A stretch of DNA of 64,000 nt from Polaribacter sp. GTDB lineage: Bacteria; Bacteroidota; Bacteroidia; Flavobacteriales; Flavobacteriaceae. Below the pieces are notes generated by a model, which had not been told where the DNA came from, searched no databases, and saw only the letters and a program-made list of their open reading frames with translations. The first letter of the stretch is position 1. Every line of letters starts with the position of its first letter. Both the position numbers and the translations under genes were made by a program. The stretch spans positions 248,001 through 312,000 of the forward strand of contig NZ_JAHEHX010000021.1 of assembly GCF_024639685.1 (NCBI RefSeq), given 5' to 3'. Positions 10,382 to 21,100 of the stretch are shown here, in pieces.

Positions 10382-11105
10382 TTGTATATTCTTCTTTTTT
10401 TAAATTTTGATATAAAAATTTTAAAATTTCTAGTGCATTTTCAGTATCACTATGCACACAAAACGTATCTACTTTTATTTCTTTTTCTAAACCAGAAACA
10501 GTTTTCACCTTATTTCTTTTAACCATATTAAAAACATGTTTAAAAACTTTTTTTTCATTAACCAATAATGCGTTTTTTTCTTTTCTAGAAAGCAAGGTTA
10601 AATTATCAGTATAGTTTCTGTCAGCAAAAACTTCATATTTTATTTTTATGTTATTTGCTATAGCAACTCTCTCTATTACAGATTGATAAGGAACATACAA
10701 ATATGAATATTTTAGATAATCTTTAATGATTTCAATAAAAATATTTGCTAATTTTTCATCAATAGCTACTGCATTGTACAATGCTCCATGAGGTTTTATA
10801 TGATGAAATTCTGCTCCAAAATAAGACAATCGAGTTAAAAAAAAATCAAGCTGATTTTGAATACTAATTTTTAATTCTTCACTTGAAATTTTTATCAATT
10901 TTCTACCGAAATTCACTTTATCAGGAAAAGATGGATGTGCACCAATCTTAACATTATTTTCTATAGCTAATTTTATAGTTTTATCAATTGAATGTTGATC
11001 ACCAAAGTGTCCTCCACAAGCTATATTACAAGATGAAATATATGACATTATTAAATGTTCATTTAATACTCCTTCTCCAACATCACAATTAATATCAATC
11101 TTCAT
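10374..11105 (-). CDS. pxpA: 5-oxoprolinase subunit A (LamB/YcsF family)
   Basis: IDINCDVGEG, SCNIACGGHFGDQHSIDKTIKLAIENNVKIGAHPSFPD, HIKPHGALYN. Confidence 0.93.
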   Translation of the reverse strand: MKIDINCDVGEGVLNEHLIMSYISSCNIACGGHFGDQHSIDKTIKLAIENNVKIGAHPSFPDKVNFGRKLIKISSEELKISIQNQLDFFLTRLSYFGAEFHHIKPHGALYNAVAIDEKLANIFIEIIKDYLKYSYLYVPYQSVIERVAIANNIKIKYEVFADRNYTDNLTLLSRKEKNALLVNEKKVFKHVFNMVKRNKVKTVSGLEKEIKVDTFCVHSDTENALEILKFLYQNLKKEEYTIG

Positions 11106-11106
11106 T

Positions 11107-12333
11107 TTATAATAAATTAAACACTTTCAAAATTCCTTTTGCCCCTAAAAAGACAGTAATAGCTATAATGATAAACCCTAAAACATTTTGTTTTTTTGTA
11201 TTTACAAAACTTCCTAAGACATTCTTTTTATTCATAATCCATAATAAAATTCCAGCAATTAATGGTAAAAGCATTCCATTAGCAACTTGAGCAAATTTTA
11301 TAATTTCAATAGGTTTAATACCAATTGAAGAAAATAAAACACCTAAAAATAAAATAACCATCCAAACTGCTCTAAAAGATTTTGATTGCATGTTACCTTT
11401 AAAACCCAAACAACCCTTAGCTACATAAGCAGCAGCTAAAGGTGCAGTAATAGCAGAAGTAATTCCTGCTGCAAATAAACCTAAAGCTAAAAAGTATTTT
11501 GCAAATTCACCATATAAAGGAGCTAATCCTTCCGCTAAATCTGCTACATTTAAAATATCTTTTGATGGAATAGATGCAGCAGAAACAATTATAGCCATGG
11601 AAACTAATCCTCCTAAAACAATAGAAACAATGGTATCTTTTTTAGCTAATAAAACATCTTCTTTTTTCTTCCATCTTTCTTTTACCAAAGAAGCATGTAA
11701 AAACAAATTATAGGGAACCACTGTAGTTCCAATTAAACCAATTATAGTTAGTAAACTTTTCTCAGGAAATTTAGGAACAAACATTCCTTTTAAAATTTGT
11801 AAAATACTTGGTTTAGTAACAACTGCTGTAATTAAAAACGAAAAACTCATCAATAACACTAAAGTGACTAATGCTTTTTCTAAAAATTTATAATTACCAA
11901 TATATAAGAGAACAAAAGCAATAAGCCCTATAATGATACTCATAAAGTTGATAGAAAAGTTACCAAAAATGAATTTGAATTCTCCAAAAACAGTTTCTAA
12001 TCCTAAAATTCCTCCACTAATATTTCCTGCTTCATAAGAAGCGTTTCCAATTACAATTGCTGATAAAATTAAAATAGTAATAAACTGTTTTAAAAAAGGA
12101 ATTCTTATTTCTTCTCTTATAACTTCTGATAATCCTTTTTGGGAAATAATACCTAATCTTGCTGCCATCTCTTGTAAAATAATGGTCGCAATTATAGACA
12201 ATAACATTGCCCATAATAAATTAAATCCAAAATTGACACCAGCTAAAGTACATAATGTAACTGTTCCTGGGCCAATAAATGCTGCTGCAACTAAAGTTCC
12301 TGGGCCAACATTTCGAATCCATTTTATTATCAT
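11107..12333 (-). CDS. NRAMP-fold transporter with non-canonical substrate-site motifs, first gene of the pxpABC operon
   Basis: NRAMP fold clear (GPGTLVAAAFIGPGTVTLCTLAGVNFGFNLLW; IGTTVVPYNLFLHASL), but DPGN is replaced by GPGT and MPH by VPY. Confidence 0.88.
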   Translation of the reverse strand: MIIKWIRNVGPGTLVAAAFIGPGTVTLCTLAGVNFGFNLLWAMLLSIIATIILQEMAARLGIISQKGLSEVIREEIRIPFLKQFITILILSAIVIGNASYEAGNISGGILGLETVFGEFKFIFGNFSINFMSIIIGLIAFVLLYIGNYKFLEKALVTLVLLMSFSFLITAVVTKPSILQILKGMFVPKFPEKSLLTIIGLIGTTVVPYNLFLHASLVKERWKKKEDVLLAKKDTIVSIVLGGLVSMAIIVSAASIPSKDILNVADLAEGLAPLYGEFAKYFLALGLFAAGITSAITAPLAAAYVAKGCLGFKGNMQSKSFRAVWMVILFLGVLFSSIGIKPIEIIKFAQVANGMLLPLIAGILLWIMNKKNVLGSFVNTKKQNVLGFIIIAITVFLGAKGILKVFNLL

Positions 12334-12380
12334 AAAAAGTCTATTTAATTTTCTGAATAAATATACTTTTTTAAAAAGAA

Positions 12381-12404
12381 AAACACCTCAAAATTGAGGT
12401 GTTT
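12381..12404 (-). terminator. Terminator of pckA
   Basis: AAACACCTCAaaatTGAGGTGTTT. Confidence 0.75.
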
Positions 12405-12429
12405 ATATTATTTAAAAAACTTTTATATA

Positions 12430-14040
12430 TTAATAAGCATATCTTTGAGGACCACCTCTTCTAATTTCTTCACTTGCAAATTCTTCAAACTGTTTAAAGT
12501 TATTTCTAAATGCATTCGATAATTTAAAGGCAGTTTCGTAATAAGCATCATCATTATTCCAAGTTGCTCTCGGACTTAATAATTCTGTTGGCACTCCAGG
12601 GCAAGATCTTGGTTGTGCAACACCAAATACTGAGTGAATATGGTAATCTTCATAAGTATAATCTTTTAAATCTCCATTTAACACAGCAGTAATCATTGCT
12701 CTAGTATATTTTAATGGCATTCTTCTACCTACACCATATTTACCTCCAGACCATCCTGTGTTTACCAACCAAACGTTTACGCCAGCCTCTGTCATTTTTT
12801 TACTTAGCATTTCTGCATACTTAGTAGGATGTAAAGGCATAAATGGCGCTCCAAAACAAGCTGAAAAACTTGGTACTGGTTCTGTTACACCTGCTTCTGT
12901 ACCTGCTACTTTTGCTGTATAACCAGAGATAAAGTGATACGCTGCTTGACTAGGTGTTAATTTAGATATTGGAGGTAGTACACCAAATGCATCTGCTGTT
13001 AAAAAGAAGATGTTTTTCGGGTTTTTACCAATAGATGGTTTCTGAATATTATTTATATGATAAATAGGGTAACTAACTCTTGTATTTTGGGTAATTGAAG
13101 TGTCTGAAAAATCGACAGCTCCGTTATCATCCATAATTACATTCTCTAAAATTGCACCTTTCTTAATTGCAGAAAAGATTTCTGGTTCTTGTTCTTGTGA
13201 TAAGTTAATCACCTTTGCATAACAACCTCCTTCAAAATTAAAAACGGTGTTTTCTGCTGTCCAGCCATGTTCATCATCTCCAATTAAACTCCTATTTGGG
13301 TCTGTAGATAACGTAGTTTTACCAGTACCAGATAAACCAAAGAAAATAGCTGTATCTCCCTCTTTACCTACGTTTGCAGAACAGTGCATAGGTAATATAT
13401 TCTTATAAACTGGTAATATAAAATTAAGAGCATAAAAAATACCTTTTTTAATTTCACCTGTGTAACCTGTACCACCAATTAAAGCAATCTTCTTAGAAAA
13501 GTTTAAAATTGAAAAATTATGCTGACGAGTTCCATCTACAGCAGCATCTGCCATAAAACCTGGGGCATTAATTACTGTCCATTCAGGAGTAAAGTTTTGT
13601 AACTCATCTTCTGTTGGCCTTAAGAACATGTTGTAAGCAAACATGTTGCTCCAAGGATATTCATTAACCACTCTAATATTTAATTTGTAATTTTCGTCTA
13701 CACAAGCATAACTATCTCTTACAAATATTTCTTTTTCCGATAAATAATTGACAACCTTATTATAAAGGCTATCGAATTTATTATCATCAAAAGGTAAATT
13801 AATGTTACTCCAATAAACTTCGTCTTTTGTAATTTCATCTTTTACAATAAAACGATCCATAGGTGAACGCCCTGTAAATTCACCTGTATTTATAGCAATT
13901 GCGCCTAAAGATGATTCTACTCCTTGTTCTTTCTGTAAAGTTACTTGATGTAATTCGTTAGAAGTTAATTGATAACGAATTGTTGCATTTTTTATTCCTA
14001 GACTATTTAACGAAATCGATTTCGTATTTATATCTACCAT
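12430..14040 (-). CDS. pckA: Phosphoenolpyruvate carboxykinase (ATP)
   Basis: GEFTGRSPMDRFIV, FFGLSGTGKTTLSTDPNRSLIGDDEHGW. Confidence 0.97.
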   Translation of the reverse strand: MVDINTKSISLNSLGIKNATIRYQLTSNELHQVTLQKEQGVESSLGAIAINTGEFTGRSPMDRFIVKDEITKDEVYWSNINLPFDDNKFDSLYNKVVNYLSEKEIFVRDSYACVDENYKLNIRVVNEYPWSNMFAYNMFLRPTEDELQNFTPEWTVINAPGFMADAAVDGTRQHNFSILNFSKKIALIGGTGYTGEIKKGIFYALNFILPVYKNILPMHCSANVGKEGDTAIFFGLSGTGKTTLSTDPNRSLIGDDEHGWTAENTVFNFEGGCYAKVINLSQEQEPEIFSAIKKGAILENVIMDDNGAVDFSDTSITQNTRVSYPIYHINNIQKPSIGKNPKNIFFLTADAFGVLPPISKLTPSQAAYHFISGYTAKVAGTEAGVTEPVPSFSACFGAPFMPLHPTKYAEMLSKKMTEAGVNVWLVNTGWSGGKYGVGRRMPLKYTRAMITAVLNGDLKDYTYEDYHIHSVFGVAQPRSCPGVPTELLSPRATWNNDDAYYETAFKLSNAFRNNFKQFEEFASEEIRRGGPQRYAY

Positions 14041-14124
14041 ATCAATATTTTTTTATTTTTATAAGTAACAAAACTAATGAATATTTTAAAACAACGTGAT
14101 TATTAGAAAATATTTACGTATTTT

Positions 14125-14505
14125 TTAATTATTTTTTATTTTTTTTACGAATACTATAATTATTAAAAGCCAAGCAATTATAAAAAACAAACCTCCTAAA
14201 GGTGTTGTAAACCAAATAGATTTTGCAGTTATAGAGGTTAATTGTATGCAATAGATAGATCCTGAAAACAATATAATACCTGAAAATAAAAGATAACTTA
14301 TGGTATTTTTTTGCTTTTCTGTAAATCCATCATAAAGGTTAATAATAAGCAGTATTATTACATGATACATCTGATAACGAACTGCAGTTTCAAAACTCTG
14401 TAAACTTTCTTGGGTTAAGGTTCCCTTTAAAGCATGTGCTCCAAAAGCACCTAGAATAACAGCGGACAATCCCAAAAAAGAAGCAATAACTATATTTTTA
14501 AACAT
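14125..14505 (-). CDS. DUF423 family small membrane protein
   Basis: LGAFGAHALKGTLTQESLQSFETAVRYQMYHVIILL. Confidence 0.85.
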   Translation of the reverse strand: MFKNIVIASFLGLSAVILGAFGAHALKGTLTQESLQSFETAVRYQMYHVIILLIINLYDGFTEKQKNTISYLLFSGIILFSGSIYCIQLTSITAKSIWFTTPLGGLFFIIAWLLIIIVFVKKIKNN

Positions 14506-14577
14506 TTTTATTTGTTTTTGTTATATTTTAAACAATTATATTATCTTCGTTTATATATCAAAAATACGTTTTATTTC

Positions 14578-15945
14578 ATGAAAAAAATTTTGATTATTGG
14601 TTCTGGAAAATCGAGTTCATCTCTTATTAAATACTTATTAGACAAAGCTGACAAAGAAAATCTGTTTTTAACGATTGGAGATTTAGACATTAAGAATGCT
14701 AAGAAATTGGTTAATAATCATAAAAAAACCAATGTTATTCAGTTTGATGTATTTAACGATAATCAAAGACAGCATGAAATTAAAAATTCTGATTTAGTAA
14801 TTTCTATGTTGCCTGCAAGATTCCACATAGAAGTAGCAAAAGATTGTATTACATTTAAAAAACACATGGTTACTGCATCTTATATTTCTAAAGAGATTCA
14901 AGCATTAAATGAACAAGCCAAAGAAAATAATCTCATTTTTATGAATGAGATAGGCTTAGATCCTGGTTTAGATCATATGAGTGCCATTAAAGTGATCGAT
15001 TCTATCAGAGAAAGAAGTGGAAAACTATTATTATTTGAATCTTTTTGTGGAGGATTGGTTGCTCCAGAAAGTGATACTAATCTATGGAATTATAAATTTA
15101 CTTGGAATCCTAGAAATGTGGTTTTAGCAGGTCAAGGAGGAGCAGCTATGTTTATTCAAGAAAGTACTTATAAATACATTCCTTATCATAAATTATTTAG
15201 AAGAACTGAATTCTTAAAAATAGAAGATAAAAGGTATGAAGCATATGCTAATAGAGATTCGTTAAAATATAGAAATATGTATGGTTTAGATAATATACCA
15301 ACCATGTATAGAGGCACTATTAGAAAGATTGGATTTTCTAGAGCATGGAACATTTTTATTCAATTAGGTATGACAGATGATTCTTACACAATAGAAGGTT
15401 CTGAAAACATGAGTTATCGTGATTTTGTAAACTTATTCTTGGCTTATTCGCCTTCTGATTCTGTAGAGCTAAAATTGCGCTCTTACTTAAAGATTGATCA
15501 AGATGATATTATGTGGGAAAAATTAGTAGAATTGGGTTTATTTAATCCAAAGAAAAAAGTGAAACTCAAAAATGCAACTCCTGCTCAAATCCTACAAAAA
15601 ATATTAGAAGATTCTTGGACCCTAAAAAGTGATGACAAAGACATGATTGTTATGCAGCATTTATTTGGATACGAATTAAATAATAATAAAAAACAGATAG
15701 AAAGCAGCTTGGTTGTTAAAGGAGAAAATCAAACCTATACTGCAATGGCTAAAACAGTAGGTTTACCTGTTGCTATTGCTGCTTTAAAAATATTAAAAGG
15801 AGAAATAAAAACTCCTGGGGTTCAATTGCCAATTCGTAAAGAGGTCTACGAGCCAATTTTAAAAGAACTTGAAAATTATGGCATCACTTTTAAAGAAAAA
15901 GAAGTTCCTTATTTAGGATATAACCCTAATCATGTTAGAGGATAA
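14578..15945 (+). CDS. Saccharopine dehydrogenase family protein
   Basis: MKKILIIGSGKSSSSLIKYLL..., NEIGLDPGLDHMSAIKVID; start at internal ATG 14578 preferred over 14512. Confidence 0.9.
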   Translation: MKKILIIGSGKSSSSLIKYLLDKADKENLFLTIGDLDIKNAKKLVNNHKKTNVIQFDVFNDNQRQHEIKNSDLVISMLPARFHIEVAKDCITFKKHMVTASYISKEIQALNEQAKENNLIFMNEIGLDPGLDHMSAIKVIDSIRERSGKLLLFESFCGGLVAPESDTNLWNYKFTWNPRNVVLAGQGGAAMFIQESTYKYIPYHKLFRRTEFLKIEDKRYEAYANRDSLKYRNMYGLDNIPTMYRGTIRKIGFSRAWNIFIQLGMTDDSYTIEGSENMSYRDFVNLFLAYSPSDSVELKLRSYLKIDQDDIMWEKLVELGLFNPKKKVKLKNATPAQILQKILEDSWTLKSDDKDMIVMQHLFGYELNNNKKQIESSLVVKGENQTYTAMAKTVGLPVAIAALKILKGEIKTPGVQLPIRKEVYEPILKELENYGITFKEKEVPYLGYNPNHVRG

Positions 15946-16671
15946 TTACATTTTTAAATAAAACTCTTTCGTTAAAGATACATAGGCTTCTGTGTATTTA
16001 TGTCTTTCAGTTTCAATAATTAGTTCTTGAATATCAATGGCACTTTGGTGAAAAGAAAACTCTAGTAAACTGCGCTTAACAGTGGATGTCTTATTGCCCT
16101 TTACATGACAGATTCGATTAACGTACAAACCTTGTTTTTTTGCTAATTCTATAAATGTGACCTCCTCTTTTCTAGGAATTATAGTAGAGAAACATCCATC
16201 ATCATTCAATATCATTGCAACACCTTTTAATAAATCTTCAAATGACAAAGAAGATGTAAATCTTGCTTTATTTCTAGAATCGTTACCTGTTTCAAAATCA
16301 TCTGAATAAAAAGGAGGATTAGATACAACTAAACCATAACTTTCCTCTTCCTCTTCAATTTCGGTAGCAAAATCAGTAAAATCAGAATGATAACAAAATA
16401 AGCGATCACTCCAGTCTGAACCTTCAAAATTCTCTACAGTTTGCTCATAAGCATCAACATCAAGTTCTACTGCGTCAATTGTAAAAGCTTCAGAACGTTG
16501 AGCCATAATTAAACTAATAACTCCTGTACCTGTACCAATATCGAGTATAGATTCTATATCATTAGTAACAGAACACCAAGCACCCAAAAGAACTCCATCA
16601 GTTCCAATTTTCATTGCGGTTTTATTTTGGTGAACCGTAAACTCTTTAAAATGAAAAGGCTTGCTACTCAT
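15946..16671 (-). CDS. tRNA1(Val) A37 N6-methyltransferase (TrmN6/YfiC-like)
   Basis: KIGTDGVLLGAW, ILDIGTGTGVISLIMAQR, VVSNPPFY. Confidence 0.9.
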   Translation of the reverse strand: MSSKPFHFKEFTVHQNKTAMKIGTDGVLLGAWCSVTNDIESILDIGTGTGVISLIMAQRSEAFTIDAVELDVDAYEQTVENFEGSDWSDRLFCYHSDFTDFATEIEEEEESYGLVVSNPPFYSDDFETGNDSRNKARFTSSLSFEDLLKGVAMILNDDGCFSTIIPRKEEVTFIELAKKQGLYVNRICHVKGNKTSTVKRSLLEFSFHQSAIDIQELIIETERHKYTEAYVSLTKEFYLKM

Positions 16672-16798
16672 AGACTTTTAATTTCAACAAAATTAAGCTA
16701 TTCAAAAAAAATGCTCCTAAAAAGAAAAATGGAAATGCAAATAAGTTTGCAAAGATTCACTTTAATTTTAGAATTCCTTAGTAATTATAAGAATTTCT

Positions 16799-17329
16799 TT
16801 ATGAATTTAGATATAGATCGATTAAACCGGTTGGTGTCTCTACTTCTATTTTTTTATGAATTCTGTCTACTTTTTTAATAAAGTTATCAATCATAGGTAT
16901 AAAGATTTCTTTCTCGTCTTTATTTATTTCAAATAAAGGCTGAGCAGCTTTATCATTTATATGAACTATGACACCAACATAACCAAAATTTATATCGATT
17001 ACCTGAAAACCAATAACTTCATGATAATAAAACTTATCTCCTGAGAGTTTCGGCAATAAGTCTAAAGGCAAATAAATTCCACATTTTAAAATAGAATCGG
17101 CCTCTTCTTCAGAATAAATGTCTTCGAATTGTACACGTAATTGATTCCCTTTATGAAGAGAGCTTTTTTCAATAAAAAATGGAACCAGGTTTGTGCCAAA
17201 TTCGACATAAACTGATTCCATATTTTTATACAACTCGGGCTCGTCTGTATCTAGTTTGATAACAACTTCACCCTTAAAACTATATTTTGTTACGATTCTG
17301 CCTAAATAAAAACACTCTTCTTTACGCAT
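16799..17329 (-). CDS. rimM: Ribosome maturation factor RimM
   Basis: FYLGRIVTKYSFKGEVVIKLDTDEPELY; C-terminal LFEI..KEIFIPMIDNFIKKVD; adjacent to rpsP. Confidence 0.92.
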   Translation of the reverse strand: MRKEECFYLGRIVTKYSFKGEVVIKLDTDEPELYKNMESVYVEFGTNLVPFFIEKSSLHKGNQLRVQFEDIYSEEEADSILKCGIYLPLDLLPKLSGDKFYYHEVIGFQVIDINFGYVGVIVHINDKAAQPLFEINKDEKEIFIPMIDNFIKKVDRIHKKIEVETPTGLIDLYLNS

Positions 17330-17343
17330 ACCGTATAAAAGTT

Positions 17344-17889
17344 TTATTCAGCTGATTTTTCTTCCTCAGAAGTAGCTACTTCTTCAGTTTCTGTAGTTTC
17401 TTCAGTAGCAGCTTCTGCTTCTTCAGTTACTTCTTCTACTTCTGGTAATGCAGCAGCAATTCTTGCTTCGTTAACTGCTTTTTCAGCTTCTAAAGCTTTT
17501 GCTTTAGCATCAGCTTCTACTTTTGCTAACTTTTCTTCTTTGCTAGAAACTTTACTTGTCTTCTCTTCTACCCAAGCATTAAACTTTTCTTCTGCTTGTT
17601 CTTCAGTTAAAGCACCTTTTCTTACACCACCAACTAAATGGTTTTTTAGCATTGCACCTTTGTAAGATAATATTGCTTTTGCAGTGTCAGTTGGCTGAGC
17701 TCCACTCTGTAACCATTTTACAGCACCATCAACATCTAAGTTAATTTCTGCTGGGTTTACATTCGGATTATAGGTACCTATTTTTTCTAAATAACGACCA
17801 TCTCTTTTTGAACGTGAATCTGCAGCAACTATCCAATAAAATGGTTTGCCTTTTTTACCATGTCTTTGTAATCTAATTTTTACTGGCAT
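17344..17889 (-). CDS. rpsP: 30S ribosomal protein S16 with long Glu/Ala-rich C-terminal tail
   Basis: MPVKIRLQRHGKKGKPFYWIVAADSRSKRDGRYLEKIGTYNP; residues ~150-181 acidic. Confidence 0.97.
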   Translation of the reverse strand: MPVKIRLQRHGKKGKPFYWIVAADSRSKRDGRYLEKIGTYNPNVNPAEINLDVDGAVKWLQSGAQPTDTAKAILSYKGAMLKNHLVGGVRKGALTEEQAEEKFNAWVEEKTSKVSSKEEKLAKVEADAKAKALEAEKAVNEARIAAALPEVEEVTEEAEAATEETTETEEVATSEEEKSAE

Positions 17890-17965
17890 TCTTATTAATT
17901 TTTTAAGGTTCTCGACCTTGGTTATTAAAAATCTTATTATCTCGTAATAAGCGAGCGCAAATTTA
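17890..17965 (-). promoter_or_regulatory. Promoter and candidate structured 5' leader of rpsP-rimM
   Basis: Minus strand: TAAATTTG (-7 box, 17958-17965), GC-rich CTCGC...GCGAG-type hairpin at the presumed transcript start, then AAGGT-cgaga-ACCTT hairpin (17905-17919) just upstream of the start codon. Confidence 0.5.
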
Positions 17966-18199
17966 CAATTTTCTTTTTAATAAAAACCAATTATAATACA
18001 TATAATATATTCATTATCAGCATTCACTCTCATAAAAAAAATAGAACTTGAATATATTGAAGGTTATAGAGTAATAAAGCTTCTATAAAAATTTACTAAA
18101 ATTCTTTTATTGTTGATAAGTCTAAACAACTTATATCAGTAAAATTTAAGTTGTTTTTGTACATTTAATATTCCTTAATTATACTAGATAAAATCGTTT

Positions 18200-21100
18200 A
18201 TGTACTTAATTTTTGATACTGAAACTACAGGGTTACCAAAAAGTTGGAATGCCCCTATTACAGATACAGATAATTGGCCAAGATGTATACAAATTGCTTG
18301 GCAGTTGCATGATGAAATGGGTAATGTTTTAGAGCATAATGATTTTTTAATTAAACCTAATGGGTTTAACATTCCTTATGATGCAGAAAGAATTCACGGG
18401 ATTTCTACAGAATTAGCAGAAAAAGAAGGAATTTCCTTAGAGGAGGGTTTGCAGTTATTTAATGAGGTTTTACAGAAAACCACATTTGTTGTTGGTCAAA
18501 ATGTAGAGTTCGATTTAAATATTATGGGTTGCGAATTCCATAGACGAGCAACAGAAACAACTTTAAATAAGTTGCCTGTCTTAGATACTTGTACAGAAAA
18601 GACAGCATTACTTTGTCAAATTCCAGGTGGTAGAGGAGGTAAATTTAAACTTCCTACGCTAACAGAGTTACACAAATATTTATTTGGAATTGATTTTACA
18701 GAGGCACATAATGCAACTGCAGATGTAGAGGCTACAACTCGTTGTTTCTTAGAATTAATTAGAATTAGAGAATTTACGAAAGAACAACTAGACGTAGATT
18801 CAGATTACTTTAAAAACTTTTCTGAAGCAAATCCAAAACCAATTCAATTAATTGGTTTAAAACACATCAACTTAAAAAAAGAAAGTGATAAAATTAGGAG
18901 AAAGCTAGAGAAACAAAAAGATTCGGCATCAACCTTGTCTACCTCTGAAGGCCTTTTAGAATTAAAAGATGTTTCTTTCGCACACTTACACAATCATACA
19001 CAATTCTCTGTACTACAATCTACCATGCAAATTGGTAATATTGTAGCTGCAGCTGCAAAAGACAATATGCCTGCTGTTGCAATGACAGACACTGCAAACA
19101 TGATGGCCTCATTTCATTTTGTTAGTGCTGTTTTAAGTCATAATAAAACTGCAGACACACCAATGAAGCCAATTATTGGGTGCGAATTTAATATTTGTGA
19201 AGATCATAAAAACAAATCTCAAAAAGACAATGGTTACCAAGTAGTTTTACTAGCTAAAAACAAAAATGGCTATCATAATTTAGCTAAAATGTCTTCTATC
19301 GCTTTTGTTGATGGCTTTTATTATGTACCAAGAATTGATAAAGAAATCATCAAAAAATATAAGGAAGATATTATTGTTTTAACAGGTAACTTGTATGGAG
19401 AAGTACCAAGTAAAATTCTAAATCTTGGTGAAAAACAGGCTGAAGAAGCTTTACTTTGGTGGAAAGAAGAATTTAAAGATGATTTTTACATTGAGTTAAT
19501 GAGGCATAATCAACAAGATGAAACTATCGTAAATGAAACTTTATTAAAATTCTCTAAAAACCACAAAATAAAAATTGTTGCAACTAACAACACCTTTTAT
19601 TTAGAAAAAAAAGACGCCAATGCACATGACATTCTATTATGTGTTAAAGATGGTGAAAAACAAGCTACTCCAAAGGGAAAAGGACGAGGTTACAGATATG
19701 GCTTGCCTAACGAAGAATATTACTTTAAGTCAACAGAAGAGATGAAAACGCTTTTTGCAGATTTGCCAGAAGCAATTATCAATATTCAAGAAGTTGTAGA
19801 TAAGATAGAAATATTCACGTTAGCTAGAGATGTTTTATTACCAGCTTTCGATATTCCTGAGGAATTTAAAGATGTAAAAGATGACGAAGACGGAGGAAAA
19901 AGAGGGGAAAATAATTTCTTAAAACACTTAACTTTTGAAGGTGCTAAAATTAGATATGGAGAAATTGCTCCAGAAATTAAAGAACGTTTAGATTTTGAAT
20001 TAGAAGTAATTGAAAAAACAGGGTACCCTGGTTATTTTTTAATTGTAGAAGATTTTATCAGGGAAGCCAGGAAAATGGATGTTGCAGTAGGTCCTGGTCG
20101 TGGTTCTGCAGCTGGTTCTGTAGTTGCTTATTGCCTTTGGATTACAAACATAGATCCGATTAAATACGATTTACTTTTTGAGCGTTTCTTAAATCCTGAG
20201 CGTGTTTCCATGCCAGATATCGATATCGATTTTGATGACGAAGGTCGAGGGAGAGTTATGGATTATGTAATTCAAAAATATGGCGCTAACCAAGTTGCAC
20301 AAATTATTACCTATGGTACTATGGCTGCAAAATCTTCTATAAGAGATACGGCTAGAGTACTAGACTTACCTCTTTTTGAAGCAGACCGAATTGCAAAATT
20401 AATTCCTGGTGTTAAGCTTAAAAATATTTTTGGTGAAGATGCAAAAAGTAAAGGTAAAATTGCAGGATTAAGGGCTGAGGAGAAGGTAATGGTAGAGGAA
20501 CTTCAAAAGCTTGCATTAGGTGCTGACTTAGCCTCAGAAACCGTAAACAAAGCGACTATCTTAGAGGGTTCTGTTAGAAATACGGGAATACATGCATGTG
20601 GTGTTATTATTACTCCTAGCGACATTACCAATTACGTTCCTGTTGCTTTAGCAAAGGATTCTGATATGTATGTTACTCAATTTGACAACTCTGTAGTAGA
20701 ATCTGCAGGTTTGTTAAAAATGGATTTCTTAGGATTAAAAACACTAACTTTAATTAAGGACACTGTAAAAATTGTAAAAGCAAAACACAATGTTGATTTA
20801 GATCCTGAGAATTTTCCTTTAGATGATGAAAAAACATACGAGCTCTTTCAAAGAGGAGAAACTGTTGGTATTTTTCAGTATGAATCTCCAGGAATGCAAA
20901 AACACATGCGTTCTTTAAAACCAACTGTTTTTGCTGATTTAATTGCAATGAATGCTTTGTACAGACCTGGACCAATGGAATATATTCCGAGCTTTATTAA
21001 CAGAAAGCACGGAACGGAAGATATTGAGTACGATTTGCCGGCAATGGAAGAGTATTTGGCAGAAACTTACGGAATTACAGTTTACCAAGAACAGGTAATG

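Noticed and set aside
20754-20975. Minus-strand ORF inside dnaE
   Set aside because: Antisense shadow of strongly conserved DnaE codons; no domain signal. The same applies to the other short antisense ORFs at 1021-1272, 2567-2773, 4877-5260, 6391-6825, 8567-8767, 35622-35912, 46691-47029, 53149-53382, 53410-53664, 54077-54292, 54558-54848 and 55053-55367.
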